DNA from: Alphaproteobacteria bacterium
GTDB lineage: Bacteria > Pseudomonadota > Alphaproteobacteria > Sphingomonadales > Emcibacteraceae
Direction of reading: 5' to 3'
Length of the DNA stretch: 64,000 bases
Assembly (NCBI GenBank): GCA_030428615.1
Contig: JAUIDN010000006.1
Coordinates: 83,530 to 147,529, forward strand
Shown in pieces: positions 63,403-64,000 of the stretch; position 1 is the stretch's first letter; each line of letters opens with the position of its first letter. The notes beneath the pieces are model-generated. The model was not told the DNA's origin. It did no database searches and was given only the letters and a program-made list of their open reading frames with translations. A program made the translations under genes and the position numbers.

Positions 63403-63918
63403 TTATTTATTTTTGTATATTTTACCTTCCTTCATGACGAAGGATATATTTTCGATTGACCCGATTTCTTCGAGTGGATTGCCGCTCATCGCAATAATGT
63501 CTGCGCTCTTGCCTGGCTCCACTGTACCAAGTTCGTCAGATTTTTCAAGTAGCTCGGCGCCATTAATCGTCGCCATCTTAAGGGCCTCCATATTTGGAAT
63601 ACCAATTTCAACAAACTTTTCCACTTCACGGTAGTTTTTCCCGTGGGGGGCAATACCGGCGTCGGTGCCGGTGGCTATTGGCACACCCATTTTATAAGCC
63701 TTCATGATCTGGCTTGGGTTTTTATCCAGTGAGCGCCGCATTCGAACCTTCCGCGCTGGATCAACATCAGGATCATTTACCAATCGATCCAACCTGTCCA
63801 TCACGGAAAAAGTGGGGATATAATAAACATGATCCTTGACCATTCGTTCCATTGCCTCGGTGTTTAAGTGCGTGCCATGTTCAATGGATTTGACGCCATA
63901 TTTGTTCCCCGTCAGCGC
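63403..63918 (-). pseudogene. Amidohydrolase, 3' fragment cut by an insertion
   Basis: 172 codons of an imidazolonepropionase/prolidase-like amidohydrolase without its N-terminus. Conserved C-terminal parts are intact: KYGVKSIEHGTHLNTEAMERM, PIATGTDAGIAPHGKN with the metal Asp, VEPGKSADIIAMSGNPLEEI. The frame runs upstream to GCG (63916-63918) and then meets TAG at 63921-63919, where similarity ends and an IS-like end begins. The first metal motif (HxH) is missing, so the product is inactive. The 5' part may lie beyond the window on the other side of the element. Confidence 0.75.
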
Positions 63919-63921
63919 CTA

Positions 63922-64000
63922 TGAGACCATTTAAGGTATTTACATAAGAGAGGTTTTGATCTCATCGTAATGACGTAAGGAATGAAGATGAGAACTAAAC
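63922..64000 (+). mobile_element. Left end of a probable insertion sequence
   Basis: Starts TGAGACCATTTAAGG exactly where the amidohydrolase frame breaks. A short leader is followed by AAGGAA and ATG at 63988 (ATG AGA ACT AAA), as expected for a transposase orfA start (MRTK...). The window ends there, so family, far end and target duplication cannot be read. IS3-like is a guess from the TG end and the leader length. Confidence 0.5.

Noticed and set aside
1..64000. tRNA, rRNA, replication origin or prophage genes
   Set aside because: No CCA-ended cloverleaf, rRNA segment, DnaA-box cluster or phage structural gene was recognised by eye; a tRNA could be missed without a covariance search.

Overview
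The window reads as a chromosomal stretch of an alphaproteobacterium with moderate to low GC. Pointers are a VPLPA-CTERM sorted protein, the order DUF1285 / CoA-type NUDIX hydrolase / CCA tRNA nucleotidyltransferase, an acdR-acdS divergon, many signal peptides on beta-barrel proteins, and Tat-exported enzymes. The exact order cannot be fixed; a marine lineage near Emcibacterales or Kordiimonadales is only a guess. There are about 64 protein genes on both strands, no rRNA or tRNA, no CRISPR array and no complete mobile element. The last ~80 bases look like the edge of an insertion sequence that cut an amidohydrolase gene.

Layout. 0-9.8 kb: small enzymes, a molybdopterin oxidoreductase, an orphan hybrid sensor kinase with two solute-binding domains, and ACC deaminase (acdS) with its divergent Lrp-type regulator. 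9.8-17.5 kb: a TPMT-type methyltransferase with a MerR-type operator, Ada, two tandem exported YtcJ-like amidohydrolases, and a PF09859-like oxygenase overlapping alkB. 17.6-25.6 kb: MipA/OmpV barrel, cytochrome c lipoprotein, lactate permease, a DUF2785 protein, a two-component system and a DegP/Q protease. 25.8-31 kb: trmL-hemF-hydrolase and a convergent RNA/CoA housekeeping cluster. 31-39 kb: several outer-membrane barrels and a large zinc metalloprotease. 39-47.7 kb: a LysR regulator, two exported RidA proteins, a DksA-like protein, two exported PatB/MalY-like PLP enzymes, an FAD oxidase and a D-serine-dehydratase-like enzyme. This set makes chemical sense, because RidA proteins destroy the enamines such PLP lyases release. 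47.7-55 kb: argC, small exported proteins, a LOG-family protein, an exported arginase-like protein coupled to a Pro-1 tautomerase, and a cold-shock gene with a long leader.

The most unusual locus is 55.0-58.6 kb. A 630-residue fusion of a SAM methyltransferase to a D-Ala-D-Ala-ligase-like ATP-grasp enzyme diverges from an M42-type metallopeptidase and a 66-residue Tyr-rich cytosolic peptide. The ligase plus M42 peptidase pairing resembles the N-acetylglutaminylglutamine amide (NAGGN) osmolyte loci, where ATP-grasp is fused to an acetyltransferase; here a methyltransferase replaces it. A methylated dipeptide-like metabolite, or reversible modification of the small peptide, are the two readings I favour; both are inference.

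58.6-64 kb: dimethylargininase with two Asp/Glu-racemase-family proteins, an EamA exporter, a DinB-like protein, a dienelactone hydrolase and the broken amidohydrolase.

Two look-alike orphan terminators (32.8 and 40.65 kb) that no gene explains suggest a pair of small RNAs. A small MarR-like gene at 38.6-39.06 kb is split by one in-frame stop codon.
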